A stretch of DNA of 64,000 nt from Hofstenia miamia (GCA_004352715.1 SCFE01000022.1:638053-702052), one strand, 5' to 3'; counted from the first letter of the stretch, positions 45,941-58,008 are shown. The notes: a model not told the origin generated them from the letters alone. Numbers and translations: made by a program.

Positions 45941-47131
45941 GCTATGTTTTGAATTTAATTATAAAACATTCATGCCTTAGAACATGTTCGTAGGTTTAAT
46001 ATTCTTAGATACTCCTATGTATAATGTTATGAAAATTTCATTTGTTTTTCGCCTTTTTATTGAAGCCCTGTTTAATCTATTACCTATTTCGTTCATAATT
46101 TTTAATAGTAAGACAATCTATGTTTGTTGTTTTATTTTTATGTAGAATGGTTAAATATATTTCCCTTTTGTTTTATTTTTTCAAAACTAACTTGAAGCAA
46201 TGTCATTAACAATAATTTAAGAGTAGGTTTTATGTAGCATAGTAGATTGTATACTAAATGGAAATGCATGGTTACTTTTCCACTAATATTTCAGGGAAAT
46301 CCTTGAACAATACATTTCTCTGACCCGGCAATTTTCAAATTTTTTATCCATGCCCGACCCGAGCAAGTGTGGTCCACAACCCAGTCCGAGCCAACATTTC
46401 TTTGACCCAATCTGTGGGTCGGACCGGGCCGGGTCGTCCTGTTTGCCACCCTGGTTGCGTTTGATGATCATAGTTTCAATTTTGATAAAATATTTTTTTC
46501 TGAGTTTTCTTAATTTGTATATCTTAGCAATTTCTATAATAAAGATAGTTCAAATTTTCCAATTAAACACAAAAGGTGTTTTGTAAATATTTTCAAGTTA
46601 ATATCCCCTGTTTTTTAAATTAATTTTTCATGTATCTTGCACACACATTTACAGAATATGTGAAGCGAAGCAACATCGAAGGAAATCACTATTTTCAAAT
46701 TCAGAAATGATATAATCGATTCAAGTTGTAGATCTTTGAATTATAAGCATTGGAATCATAGCATTAATTAATTTCAGGTTCTAGATATCAAAAAATCTTG
46801 AAAATTGCTTCCTTGAGCTCTATTTAAGCTAAGCTTAGCAACCCTCGATTTAAGCAATTTTGACTAGTGTTTCAATACCAGGATCAGTGTTGACACTTTT
46901 ACTGTTATATTAATTCCATTTGCGATAGTATCGAAAAAATTTTAATAATATACATTTTTACAATAGGTAGTATTTCGTTATTGACATTTAGAACTCTATC
47001 GACTTTTGAATTTACTGTTTCAGATATTTCTTTGTTGAATGATGTGGTGAGCTCTCCTAGTGATTATTTTAGAATGTATTTCTTGATAATATATTGTTTT
47101 GAAAGGAATGTGTTATGAATGCTAGCATAAC
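45941..47131. other. AT-rich spacer with a CCCGG tract
   Basis: A GC-rich stretch at 46320-46460 contains GGGTCGGACCGGGCCGGGTC and ends CCACCCTGGTTGCG. The reversed CAGGGTGGCAAACAGGACGA is typical of one hAT end, but no partner end is clear. Nothing else is recognised. Confidence 0.35.
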
Positions 47132-47223
47132 TATATATATATATATATATATATATANNNNNNNNNNNNNNNNNNNNNNNNNNNNNNNNNNNNNNNNNNN
47201 NNNNNNNNNNNNNNNNNNNNNNN

Positions 47224-47256
<33 letters not shown>
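47132..47256. other. gap (47158-47223) inside (TA)n
   Basis: A 66-N gap has TA runs on both sides. Confidence 0.95.
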
Positions 47257-48984
47257 ATAATTTTTGCAATGATTCTAGTTTTTTCCCATTACAATTTAAA
47301 TAATTTTTCATTGTAAATTCAATTTTTATGGTTGCTATAAGCAGAATCTTGCTTCCCGCCCTTGATTTTGCTTTAAGAGGACACACTAAAACAAATTCTT
47401 CTTAATGCTTATCGAGTGCGAAATTTAACAAAGAAGGAATTTATCACAAAAATTTTGATATTTTCATGAATTTTTATTAAAATTTACATAATAGTAGACT
47501 ACACCGATTAGATCAATGGGATGATATTAAATTTTAAATTTTAAATTTCATGGCTACTCAAATAATACAATAATAAACCCATAGGAATAAATAGAAAGTC
47601 CAAACTAAATTTCTGATAAAAAAATTGAATTCGCAATCAATCTGCAAGTAAACATTTAATTTTGAATTAAATTTTTAAAAAAATATCTGTGTGGTTAACA
47701 ATAACGTGTGACATTCAGTCAATTGATGGGATTATTATTTGGAATAAGGACATAAACCATTTTCAAAAATTGTCGCTTTCATATTTATAAAACTATTGTA
47801 TTTTACAATAGAGATTGAGAACTTACAAATCCATGAGAAACCTGATCCCCTTTCACTAGAAATAAGATAACTGTATAGGAAGGCATGATGGAAGCCTTGA
47901 GAATCACTTTTAAAGACCGCAAGTGCAGTTACATTGTTACTAAAACTTTAGAATAAATATTTTTGAGATATACGACTTGTGATGAAGTTGTTACAGTCAG
48001 CAGATTTGGAATTGGACCATGCTAGGCTCTCCTAGGCTTGGGTAAGTCATTTATCTATATTTGACATACATGAGAAAAAGGTCACTTAAAAACTTAAGCT
48101 TTTCTCCATGAAGTTAATCATCCCTGCATTCCTAAAGTTTCACAAATTCTAAAACATTAATATAGTCTCCTGCAGTTAAAGCACGTTTCGGAGAAGTCTT
48201 TTTCACTTTGTTGCTATAAGGTGAACAAGTTGGAAGATAATTATACCCAGTAAACATACAACTGTTGTAACGACGACGTTTTTGTGGTATATTGGTGTTT
48301 AATAGGCGTTGAATTGTTTTAGTGGCGTTTATAGTGCGGATTAGTGGCGGTGTATAATTTCGTTTAGCAAAAAGTATTTAAAAATAGGAATAATTTTAGT
48401 ATTATGACAATTTGAAGATAAATTTTTTAAAACTGCATTTTTATTGATAGTTTGTCGTTTTATTGTGAATATTCGAATAATTTTTTTTATATTTATATAG
48501 ATTAATTTAAATGAGCAATATTACATCAAAAAGTACAAAAACAAACAATTACCTCCTGTGAACGTAATGCACGTGAAAAAAATGAATTAGGTAGGTTCGC
48601 GTAAATGCATAACGCATCCAATTACGGAGCTTGTTAACAAAATGGCGTTGTTGTATTTCTCTATCTAATAGGCCTAATACAAAGTCCCTTTTTGCTCCAT
48701 AGTCCCGCTTTGCATTATGTTTTAATATTTTAACTCCATTTCCATTTTAATTACAGAATAACTCACATTGAGGTAAATCATTTATCGACTATGGCAGGTA
48801 ATTTTTCTTTGAATTACATATTGAATTTAAATTTAGATTAACTAATACATGTCAAAAGTAATAGGTCCTTAATAAATCAAAAAAACTGAAAATGATTTTG
48901 CTATAAATACGATTTACACAATGGTGCACAAAAGTATAAAATATTAATACATTCACCTAAACGTTGCATTGACATGCAAATGAT
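47257..48984. other. AT-rich spacer
   Basis: No gene is recognised. TACAGTCAG (47991-47999) and CTTGGGTAAGT (48036-48046) look like splice acceptor and donor around 41 bp, but there is no coding support. Confidence 0.3.
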
Positions 48985-48992
48985 ATCTAAGG

Positions 48993-49229
48993 CAGGGGCA
49001 TACCCAGGATTTTCTGACGGGGGGACATCATTGTTATTCCCTAGTGGGGGCAAAGACCCGCGAAAATTTTGGAAAATATTGAGAAAATAGACTCTAAAAA
49101 TGCATTTCACGATCCTAGATTGAAAATTTTTCAATTTGTTACGAAAAATTTTTTGATTTATCCAGTCAAAATTAAATTTGGAAACCTGACGGGGGACATT
49201 CCACCATGTCCCCCATGGGTACGCCACTG
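48993..49229 (-). mobile_element. hAT MITE (237 bp), family 1
   Basis: This is the inverted relative of 27166-27373. The left end is CAGGGGCATACCCAGGATTT and the reversed right end CAGTGGCGTACCCATGGGGG. The flanks ATCTAAGG (48985-48992) and ATCTAAGT (49230-49237) match at 7 of 8 bases. Confidence 0.85.
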
Positions 49230-49612
49230 ATCTAAGTATCTTCGAGATAAAGTGCAAGGAGGTTGGAAATACAATTTAGATCAAAGTAGATTTTGAACAA
49301 TGAAAAATCGAAAAGAAATCGTTGAATTATAACATTATAAGATATCAAAACCAATTTACACTAGAACGCCTGAAAGCTCTATACCTTACATTTCTGTACT
49401 GATCAAAGTGGACCATATTAAGAGTACAAAAAGCAAATGAAGCAAAAATATCAAAAAAACAAAAAAGCTTTTTTTCTATATAAATTTTATTTACATATTA
49501 CCTTACAAATACATTTGCAACATGCAAAATTTGAACACTATGACCATCTAGTGTTAAGAATTTTTTCATTAAATACCAATAACTAAAAGTATCTTTAGTT
49601 TGAATAAATGAC

Positions 49613-49804
49613 TGTAGCATCGGTAGTGGTTGTTGAATTGGCCAGACCAAATGTTTTCATGTTAACTTGTAAACTGTAAATATGTTGATATTTATTTGTA
49701 TATAAGAGAGCTATTCGTTGTAAATAGAACAGTTTTAGCATCGTTTTGTTTTCGTTGAGAGCTGCTGCCCGCGGTCGCTTCCCCAGAATAGCTTTCTATG
49801 TACA
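49613..49804 (+). repeat. solo LTR (192 bp)
   Basis: It starts TGTAGCATCGGTAGTGGTTG and ends CTTTCTATGTACA, with a TTTGTATATAAGAGAGC box about 80 bp in. Flanks ATGAC (49608-49612) and ATTAC (49805-49809) match at 4 of 5 bases. It is related to 37867-38052 and 4000-4170. No internal retroelement sequence adjoins it. Confidence 0.6.
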
Positions 49805-49809
49805 ATTAC

Positions 49810-50436
49810 GGATGCAAAGCCTACACAGCAGATATTACATGCATAATTAAAATAATATTTGATTGAACCAGAATTAAGACTAAAAGAAACACTCTTTCGT
49901 CTTAAAATGAAACGCTATTCACTGTGGTATCCTTTGGTGAACTAAGTGTTATAGGAGAGAAATTATCTCTTTGAATTATGTTACATGTTATTTTTATTGA
50001 ATTGAAAGCGGATTCTAAGAAAACTATAAATTTTGTTTATTTTAGAAATTTTAGGAATGAATCCAAAAGTGTATTTAGAACAACAAAAACAACAGTCTGG
50101 CATTGAATGATTAGATGCATTTAATGTGGTACGAATAATGAAGGAAGTGAGCCAAACAGTGAGGATTACCATAAAATTTAAAGTTGTGCTACATTCTCGA
50201 TTAAGTGTCTCACATGTTCCGAACCAGGTGTGTGAAGACAGCCCCATTTTAGGGGCTTCTAGGCGGCTCTTTTGAATATCCCGCTCGCGCCTTATGTAGT
50301 ACGCAACCCGCGCGTATGTCTAGTCCACCTGTATAATCGTTCAGGAATTCAAAATGTTTCACATTTATACTATCACATATTATAATTTATTCTGCTACGA
50401 AAATTGTATAAAATTGTAATTGCCATCTATATGAAT
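49810..50436. other. AT-rich spacer
   Basis: I recognise nothing; an 88-codon minus frame (49981-50247) has no known motif. Confidence 0.3.
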
Positions 50437-50444
50437 ACATCATT

Positions 50445-51188
50445 CAGTGGCGTCGCTAGCACCCAAAATTTAGGGTGGCACAGAGGGGGCACAAGACTGA
50501 AGGAGCAAATATTTTTCTCATACACAACTAAGATATATAAAGGAAACTCCATAATCATTGTTCCAGCAATTATTTTTATTTAGTATAATAAAAAACGTGC
50601 AATAGCAGACAAATATTTAATCAATTTGTATAATGAGGGGCATCAACTTATATAAATTTGCAATGCGGAATATGTACTAAAGTAAATGCCTCATCTAAAC
50701 ATATGCAACCATTATTACGGCTGTCTAAGAAGCTGTTTCTTGTTGGCCGTAGGCATTAGTAAAATAATTTCCATGCTCCAGTTTTTGTCTAGCATTGATG
50801 AGCCCCTTTGCAATAGCAGGCTCACAAATACGTTCAGCCAGGGCTGCGTGTTTTGCGCATGACACAGTATGAGCTTGACTGGTTTATTGCTACTAACTGC
50901 TTCAGCCACTGAAATAATTTAAGATATTACCCACTCCCCAATTTTTTATATGCATGTAATGGAGTGAACGGCTAAGAGCAAAGTATTGTAGCTATGATGT
51001 TTGGCGGTAAATAAAAACTATTGTTTAAGTACTTTAGCCGATCATATCAAACCATAATCATTAATTTGCTGTGATTCTAACTATACTTTAGTTAAGCTTG
51101 GGTTGCAAGAGTTAATTCAGAACAGAACAAATATGACTCTTCAACGTGAAATTCAAAATTTAGGGGGACCACGCCCACCGCTACACTG
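50445..51188. mobile_element. hAT-type non-autonomous element (744 bp)
   Basis: The left end is CAGTGGCGTCGCTAGCACCC and the reversed right end CAGTGTAGCGGTGGGCGTGG. Both are followed by AAAATTTAGGG or its equivalent. The flanks ACATCATT (50437-50444) and ACATCATC (51189-51196) match at 7 of 8 bases. The minus strand has a 64-codon frame (50715-50909) I cannot assign. Confidence 0.7.
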
Positions 51189-51196
51189 ACATCATC

Positions 51197-52395
51197 ATTA
51201 GAAAACGTAGAACTATTAAACTTGCTTTCTAAAACGGAAAAATGCACTTTTTTGATTATAATGTATGTTTGGTTTTAATTAAGTTCCTTTTTAAATGTCC
51301 AAACAATTTTTAATTTCACGCCCTGCTTCGCACAAAATTGTTAATTTTGTAAATAACATCGGATGATTGTACAAGCGATTTTGTAATGCGCGTTTTACAC
51401 AACTTTATAATCAAATAAACGCATCGCTATACATTTCGGCATCGACTATTGAAAGACATCAAAAGTATGAAAATGAAGAATTTAATTCTATGTTATCTCT
51501 CTTCTGTCTTAGATGTCATTAACCTTTGAGATATCTAATTTTAATTAATAGAATGCATAGAGTACAAGAATTTCTCATTATTTCAAACTCTTGTTTCCCT
51601 TTATCTCATCATGGTTGTTTTCAAAGATTTAATTTTTTAAATGCGTAGCCTTTTATCCGGTTCTAACAACGAATGAATGTCTTTTGATGTAGACTCTTTG
51701 CATATTCTATACAATAATAAAAAAATATTGTAATTACTTTATAAGGATAACAAAGTGTAGTTTGTCTCAATTTAGGACGGAAAGTTTACTCGAAATTTTT
51801 ATTATTTAATCAAATCACTTAATAGATTTTTAAAATGCTGTTCAATTCAATTTATCATTTCCAAGGATTGACATGGTTACTGGATTTCATTCCAAATTTG
51901 AATCATATGTATTTGCACAGACGTTTCTCGAATAGTTAAAGGAAGTTTTTATTAAAATTTTTACTCTCTGACAATGTTGTTTAATGAATAAATTAGAGCA
52001 AACAAAATATTTTAGCTTTAATATGAAAAAATTGGAAGTACATTTGCTTAAAACTTTAACAGCACATTCCTCTATTGTTGAATATTTCTAACTCATCATG
52101 TCCCTGGGACAACTCCCATATAAGATTTAATGGGGGGTCACATGATTATAGTCGTTTGACTATAGAAAAAAACTTTTTTGAATATAGTCAAAAGTTTAAT
52201 CGTGTGGCACCCCCAAAAAGTGACTCTTGCTGTTTAAGCTTAGTCAAAGTTTGAAATAGAAATTTTTTTATTTGAAAATGATATTAGCTTTTTGTAATTT
52301 TTAAGAAAATCAGAATTTGTATATCAAATAACATTTCATATTTCCGGGAAATTACCATTAATAAATACACAATAAATTACGATCTTGCATGGCCA
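51197..52395. other. AT-rich spacer with one inverted repeat
   Basis: Near 52131-52250 an imperfect inverted repeat pairs GGGGGTCACATGATTATAGT with the reverse of CGTGTGGCACCCCCAAAAA, and TTGACTATAG recurs in both senses. It may be a small MITE. Nothing else is recognised. Confidence 0.3.
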
Positions 52396-52399
52396 TTAA

Positions 52400-53169
52400 C
52401 CCTATTCTAGTTGGGCTTTTTTATCTACGTTAAACAGTTGGGGGGCAAATTTGCCCCCCCCCTGTCTAGAATGCTCATTTCTTAACGCAATTCGATAAAA
52501 TTTTGTAGGGTTGTAGTATGACATGTTACCATCAAGAAAAAAAGGTACCATCGTTTTTGGTCACGTGGTCATGTGATGACGTCATCATTTTATGTCGACA
52601 TAGCTGATTTTAGCATTTTTGCAACAAAAATTGCATAAAAAGCATCTTATACATATTTTTTGATGTATATTGGATACTTATAACATAATTAGTTTCCAAA
52701 CATCATTTGGTTAAAATTTGAACAGATTTTGAGCATTATTTATTGCGAAAATTGAAAATATGACGTCATCGCGGGTCGTAAAATAGACTTTTTTCCACAT
52801 TTTTCATTTTTTGAACCACAAATTGATACAAAAACAAAAAGGAAAGTTTTTTTCATTGATTTGTGTTACCTTAGACATAATACATTGGAAAACCTACGTC
52901 TCAAAGCTTATAGAGACAAAAATATTGTGCTATAGCCTCAAAAAACTAGGTATTTTACCATTTTTTTACCGAAATTTTGCCAATAGACCTCCGGAAAATG
53001 CTTACAGAGGAAAAAGTACAGGTCCTTTTGACTCAAAATTTTCAGGGATTGGTTATAGATAAATTTTGTTCACTGAGTCGAAAAATTTAGTTGTGTAATG
53101 GGGTCTAAAAAAAGTTATAAAAAATCTCCGACAGGGGGGGCAATTTTGCCCCCCTCAACTGTAATAGGT
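52400..53169. mobile_element. TTAA-flanked piggyBac-like element (770 bp)
   Basis: The left end is CCCTATTCTAGTTG and the reversed right end ACCTATTACAGTTG, with TTAA at 52396-52399 and 53170-53173. Close to each end is a long palindrome: GGGGGGCAAATTTGCCCCCC (52440-52459) and GGGGGGCAATTTTGCCCCCC (53135-53154). Two TGACGTCA sites lie inside (52577 and 52761). A plus frame at 52811-53062 (83 codons) has no transposase motif. It is non-autonomous and lies directly upstream of the candidate exons. Confidence 0.75.
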
Positions 53170-53219
53170 TTAAAGCAGTTGACTAATAATTTTTGTGAGT
53201 TAATTTAAATTTTACTTAG

Positions 53220-53411
53220 ATGTAAATGATGAGGCTTACAATGCATTGTTCTTAAAAGAAAAAACTATTGTCATGATTCCAGTAACGCCGAACAACCAGA
53301 TTGAAATAATGGTCAATGTGTTAAGATGCGCGGCAGTTCCATTACTAACAACTACCCCAACTACAGCAGTATCAACTTCAGCATTCACAATTCCATCAAC
53401 AACAACTGAAT
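53220..53411 (+). CDS. candidate host exon 1 (Thr-rich, extracellular-like)
   Basis: The exon follows TTTTACTTAG and ends at GAAT before GTAAATATAC. It is open in phase 1 on both sides (192 bp). It encodes VNDEAYNALFLKEKTIVMIP, VTPNNQIEIMVNVLRCAA and then a Thr/Ser/Pro-rich linker (LLTTTPTTAVSTSAF, TIPSTTTE). Symmetric phase-1 exons and mucin-like linkers are usual in secreted or surface proteins of animals. I do not recognise a named family; the linker followed by Cys-rich sequence recalls nematode C6-type repeats, but that is only a resemblance. Splice sites are inferred, with weak polypyrimidine support. Confidence 0.4.
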
Positions 53412-53530
53412 GTAAATATACACAAATGATTTAGTTTCATAATATAGTTAATAATTTTTCAACAGAATTTTTAAAAAGTGAAGTTAACTTATAATTATGT
53501 TCTGTACCAAAGGTTAATTCAGAAATTTAG

Positions 53531-53737
53531 TTTGTGAAATGTGCTGCGAAAATGCAGTGGATCCATCAATGAGGCCCAAAACCATGACTTTGGACTCCCA
53601 GGCGAATCCATATTTCAATGCAAAAACAGTGACCATTACTGTTGACTCCAATTGCTTGAATGGTGATCTTTGTTATCACGTCAAATCAGAAAAAAGTGAC
53701 ATAATTTTCATCAATCTTCAAAATGTTGAAAACGTTA
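53531..53737 (+). CDS. candidate host exon 2 (Cys-containing)
   Basis: It follows GAAATTTAG in phase 1 and joins exon 1 in frame. It encodes CEMCCENAVDPSMRPKTMTL, then NAKTVTITVDSNCLNGDLCY and DIIFINLQNVENV. A donor GTATGC at 53738 would again leave phase 1 (207 bp, symmetric); otherwise the frame closes at 53763. Five or six Cys in about 55 residues and no Lys/Arg-rich region fit an extracellular module. Intron length would be 119 bp. No further exons were recognised either side, so this may be a fragment or an old gene. Confidence 0.4.
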
Positions 53738-53815
53738 GTATGCAATATATATATTGTCATTGAATTTTATTTAATTGAAGCAAAATATGCGAATATATTA
53801 ATTCAAGTTCTTATA

Positions 53816-53847
<32 letters not shown>

Positions 53848-56828
53848 ATGACATAGGATTAAGTAAAGTACAATATGTTCACATACAACTATGAATGTGT
53901 CCAATTTTTTGAATATTTTGATAAAATTCAAAAAAATCAAACATTCTAAGATGCACAAATCTTGCTAAAATCAATGAAATTTTAAAATTACGAATAATTT
54001 TGCTGGGCTTGAGAAGTCGCAGAAATGTTTCTTGTAATTTTAGGGAAGATGCATGTTGGGGAAGTTCGCCCATATTATTGAATTCGAATACAAAAATTTG
54101 ATGTACCCTATTGGACACAACAAACTTTAGTTTATACTTTTTTGCACTATTTTGAGGAACTATCCGTTCCTGATACATATATATATACCGGTAATGAAAT
54201 ATTTATTGCGTTATTGTAAATTGGAAGCAAGAGACACTTCCTTAGTGATTAAATTTATGATTCACTTGAATTAAAGATTGATGTAGATGTTATTGAATCG
54301 TGTTGCTGGTGGAGAAATGGAATATCATTATTTACATGATATTTGTTTCGTTCTTTTCAACGGGATTCATAAATTTACTTTTTAAAATTATGTTCAAAAT
54401 TTTAATTACATCTTTTGCTCAATTCTGTATCATTGGAAATTTCTCTTTCACTTAAAGACTTTATGAGAGCAATAAATTTGAATTGTTGGAGTAAGCATTT
54501 TCCTTTAAATAAATGAAATGTCTAGATATCTTAGAGTTTTCATTAAGTAAGGTAAGTGAAATAGCAATTCACAAATTCACTGAAATTTAGCAGAATGGCA
54601 AACGTCTCATTTCACAATCTTAGTGCTATACATGTATATCATATTAACTAAACTAATTAAGCTAAACTATGAGCACAAAATTGGGTTTATATATATAACT
54701 GGACAAGATGTTAATTTACAATTTTATATCTTTGGTCAACATCCTATTTTGATCAACGAAAATTTTGTTGAAGTCAACTTTTAGTATTTAAAGCATTCTG
54801 ATTAGTTTACATTGCAATAAATTTTAAAATTCAGGCCCGTGCAATTTTTTTAAAATATACATGTATATACAGAAAAAATGGTGCAAACAACTTGTAGATA
54901 ACTCCATTACAACAACTTATAATGATATAGAAAGTTAAAATGTGCTTTATGACCGCTTGAAGTTCTTTGTACTTTTATTTTATTTGAAATATTCATAGTA
55001 TAATACAAGACCAATATATGAATAAATGCCCAAAACTTTCGTTCATCATTAGTTTCAAAATTGGACTAAATATTTAGAATATTTATTAATAGGAAAATAC
55101 AAGTTGATGTGAACCATGAACAAAGGCCTACTATAATTTAGTAATATTTCAAAAACACTCAAATAAAAATATTCTAATCAGGATTAAAGGTAAGCAGAGA
55201 CAAAAATATAAACATATAGAAAGAGCTATTTACTCAATTTTATTTGAACTTGAAGACATTTGAGACGAAATTTTTCGTTGATTAAGCACATTGATAAACG
55301 TACTTGAAGGAAAAAAATTTAGCTTGCAAAAAGGAAAAATGAAAACATTTTCACCTCTACATAAACAATCACAAAGAATTGCCAATCCAAATGCGAAATA
55401 ATTTTCAAATTGTTTTCATATTAATAAATCGGGATAAGAAATTCATCCAAAATTAGGTACTACATTTGTAAGCACAGCAAATTTTATTTCTGAAAGAAAA
55501 CCACCAAATCTTTATTCTAAATTTTTCTAGACTTTGTTGCACCAGCCAACCAGAAGCCTATCCAATTTTGCCTTCGGGTTTTAAATACTATAATCTTTTG
55601 TAATGTTTATAGGGGGTTTTGCACATTTTTCCTATCTTCAGACCATGCACGTTGAATTCATTCTCATCGACGCTGAATCAAGTTTGTTTTAATTGGATGA
55701 ATATCCCCATGATTTGCGGAATAGTATGTTGTAATGATTAGCTAAAGCAAATCTAAGGCTGTCGGGTCTTCTGCATCGCTGTGCTAATTTAATTGACTAA
55801 GCGAAATGAATTATCAATGTTAAAGGAATTCTTGGTGGTAATCCTTCCGAGAGACTTAGACTGTACACAAATATTTTGCATGACAAGTGAACATGCGTAC
55901 GCACTCCTATTAATCCTAAGTCAACCACCACACCTTTGAATATATTATTTAAAATATGTGTTTAGCACATCGGTAACGAAAACCTTCGCGGTAAAATGCA
56001 GTGGCCTTTGAATGTATTTACATCGTATTTTAAAAAATGCTTTGAAATTTCTTCAATTATCACAAGAAATTTGTCAAACAATCGCAAGTGTCAGGATAAA
56101 TATCAATATGGTGCAAATAAAACTGCTTCAAGAATTTTTGATTTTAACTTTGAACTTTGTAAAAAATTAAATAGCTTCTTTATCATCATTAGATTCTATT
56201 ATTTATTAATTCCAAGAACATAACTATACCTCAGAAGCATATTCGAGATTTAAAAGATTATACCTTTAAAGGTATTACAGGCGTTAGTGTGTAAATCTAT
56301 TGTACAAATTTTATTAGTGATTTTGTAAAAAAAATTTACTTTAGTATATGCAGCTATTTATTTAATTTTTTGAAATATATGCATCTTTGTATGAAAAAAT
56401 CCTAGAAAAATGGGTATGTAAACAAATAATGGCTGACCCTTTGGCTAAGCGCGCACTGTTGATTATTGAATTTAACAACTCAATAATTTACAAATTAAAT
56501 AGTTTATCAAAATTTTATCAATCGCGGACTAGAGATTTTTAATCTGCTCAATCGGTTATTTTAGAATGCAAATGCAAATTGTCATAAAGAAATTTTTCTG
56601 TCTCATTGGTTGGAGCCGTGCTATAGTAACAAGTGGCATCTCTGAAGGGATGCGACTGCACCGGGCAATACAATTTTTTATTCTCTAAAATAAAAATAAA
56701 ACTTATCATTTACAAATTTAAACAAGTTTGGAATTTGGAGCCTTTTGGGGCCCAACATATCAAAATAACAATGTAATTATATAAATATTGCAAAAAAATT
56801 AGTCCCAATATTAGAAAAATATCTTTAA
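53738..56828. other. AT-rich DNA, no gene recognised
   Basis: A (TA)n run lies at 53819-53847. Open frames at 53879-54178 (minus, 99 codons) and 55996-56223 (plus, 75 codons) have no known motif. Confidence 0.35.
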
Positions 56829-58008
56829 CATTAGAATACCAAAACCGGTCTTTTTGAAACGAAACTAAATGTTTTTGTCTTGGAAAAATTTTCAGTTGAA
56901 CTTTTTAATTTGGAGTTTTCATACAATTATTATATTATGATGCACAATTATTTTTAGTGATCATTAAAAATTTTCATTGAATTTTAACTGTATTTGCACG
57001 TGAATACCTAAAATACCCATTCCGGGCATTTTGACCGGTAAGTGTTGGGAGTATTCAAATCACTTAACAGACCAACTTTATTGTAGGAATTACAATTGAA
57101 CTAACTCTATAACATCTTCTTGGTAATGTACAGCGATTCTCTTCAGCATTTCGCCAATCTTCATCCAGAGAAATCATAAGAGGATGATGATTCCATGGAT
57201 TCTGATGGTATTATATTTGAAAATCTTATTGAAAATGATGATTTAAAATTCTGGTTCAATATATGAACCCATACTAGACCTCATTGCTAAATATGACACT
57301 ATTGCGGGAATTAAAACATTGAATTGCAGTATGGAATAATGTAAAAGCTGGTCAACATGATATCATTATGATCTCACCAGAAATTTAACTATCAACAAAA
57401 CGAACATTATCAAATCTAATTATTGCATGAAGAATCATCTTTACTGATTTTATGGTAAGAAAAAATCAAAATAATAACATTATTAAGTCCAAGCTTTCAA
57501 AACCAATGTCAGGCTCATCAATGCGAAATTGAAAAATTTCTTGGACTGAGGCTTGTGCCAGTTCACACCCTTTAATAAAAAGAATTTGGTATCGCTCTCA
57601 TAAAATATGCTATGTCGAGAAATCAATTTTGGTGTAATAACCTTCCCTTGATTTGATTGTACTTCACCTAGATCATTTCGAATACAATCTGTTAAAGTCC
57701 CTGTAGCCCGAGAGAAATTTCAAAATTTTACAACAAATGAATGAAAAAATCACCGTTCTTGCAGATAGTATATTTATTCTAAAATAGATACATTTTGTTT
57801 AAAAGTATGTATTTACAAAGATGTAATCCAAAATATTGTCTAAATCAAATTCCTTATCTCGACTGGATAAATTATCAAAACTGTATAAATTTGAATTCTG
57901 TAGGGTATTTTGCAATAAATATGTGTGAAACAATCAAGTTAACTTTGCTTTTATATTTTAATAGATTATTTTAGCACCAGTTATTTTGACCGGTGTTGGG
58001 CATTCTTG
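56829..58008 (+). mobile_element. piggyBac fossil (about 1.2 kb)
   Basis: The left end follows TTAA (56825-56828) and reads CATTAGAATACCAAAACCGG. The reversed right end has AGAATGCCCAACACCGGTCA and is followed by ATAA, a decayed TTAA. GACCGGT motifs recur inside near 57030. It holds a degraded transposase fragment on the plus strand. Ends are imperfect, so the boundaries are tentative. Confidence 0.5.
57130..57760 (+). pseudogene. piggyBac transposase remnant
   Basis: The plus strand reads SLQHFANLHPEKS, then DDDSMDSDGIIFENLIEND (acidic N-terminus), and across frames EIEKFLGLRLVPVHTL and MSRNQFWCNNLPLI. The last two match the piggyBac blocks FLGLxLxxG and MSRNRFxxxxxxLHF near the start of the DDE_Tnp_1_7 domain. 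Many stops occur, and the catalytic Asp region is missing or unreadable. It is much older than the copy at 17298-19100. Confidence 0.55.

Noticed and set aside
47991-48046. 41-bp exon between TACAGTCAG and GTAAGT
   Set aside because: The splice-like sites fit, but no coding frame or neighbouring exon supports it.
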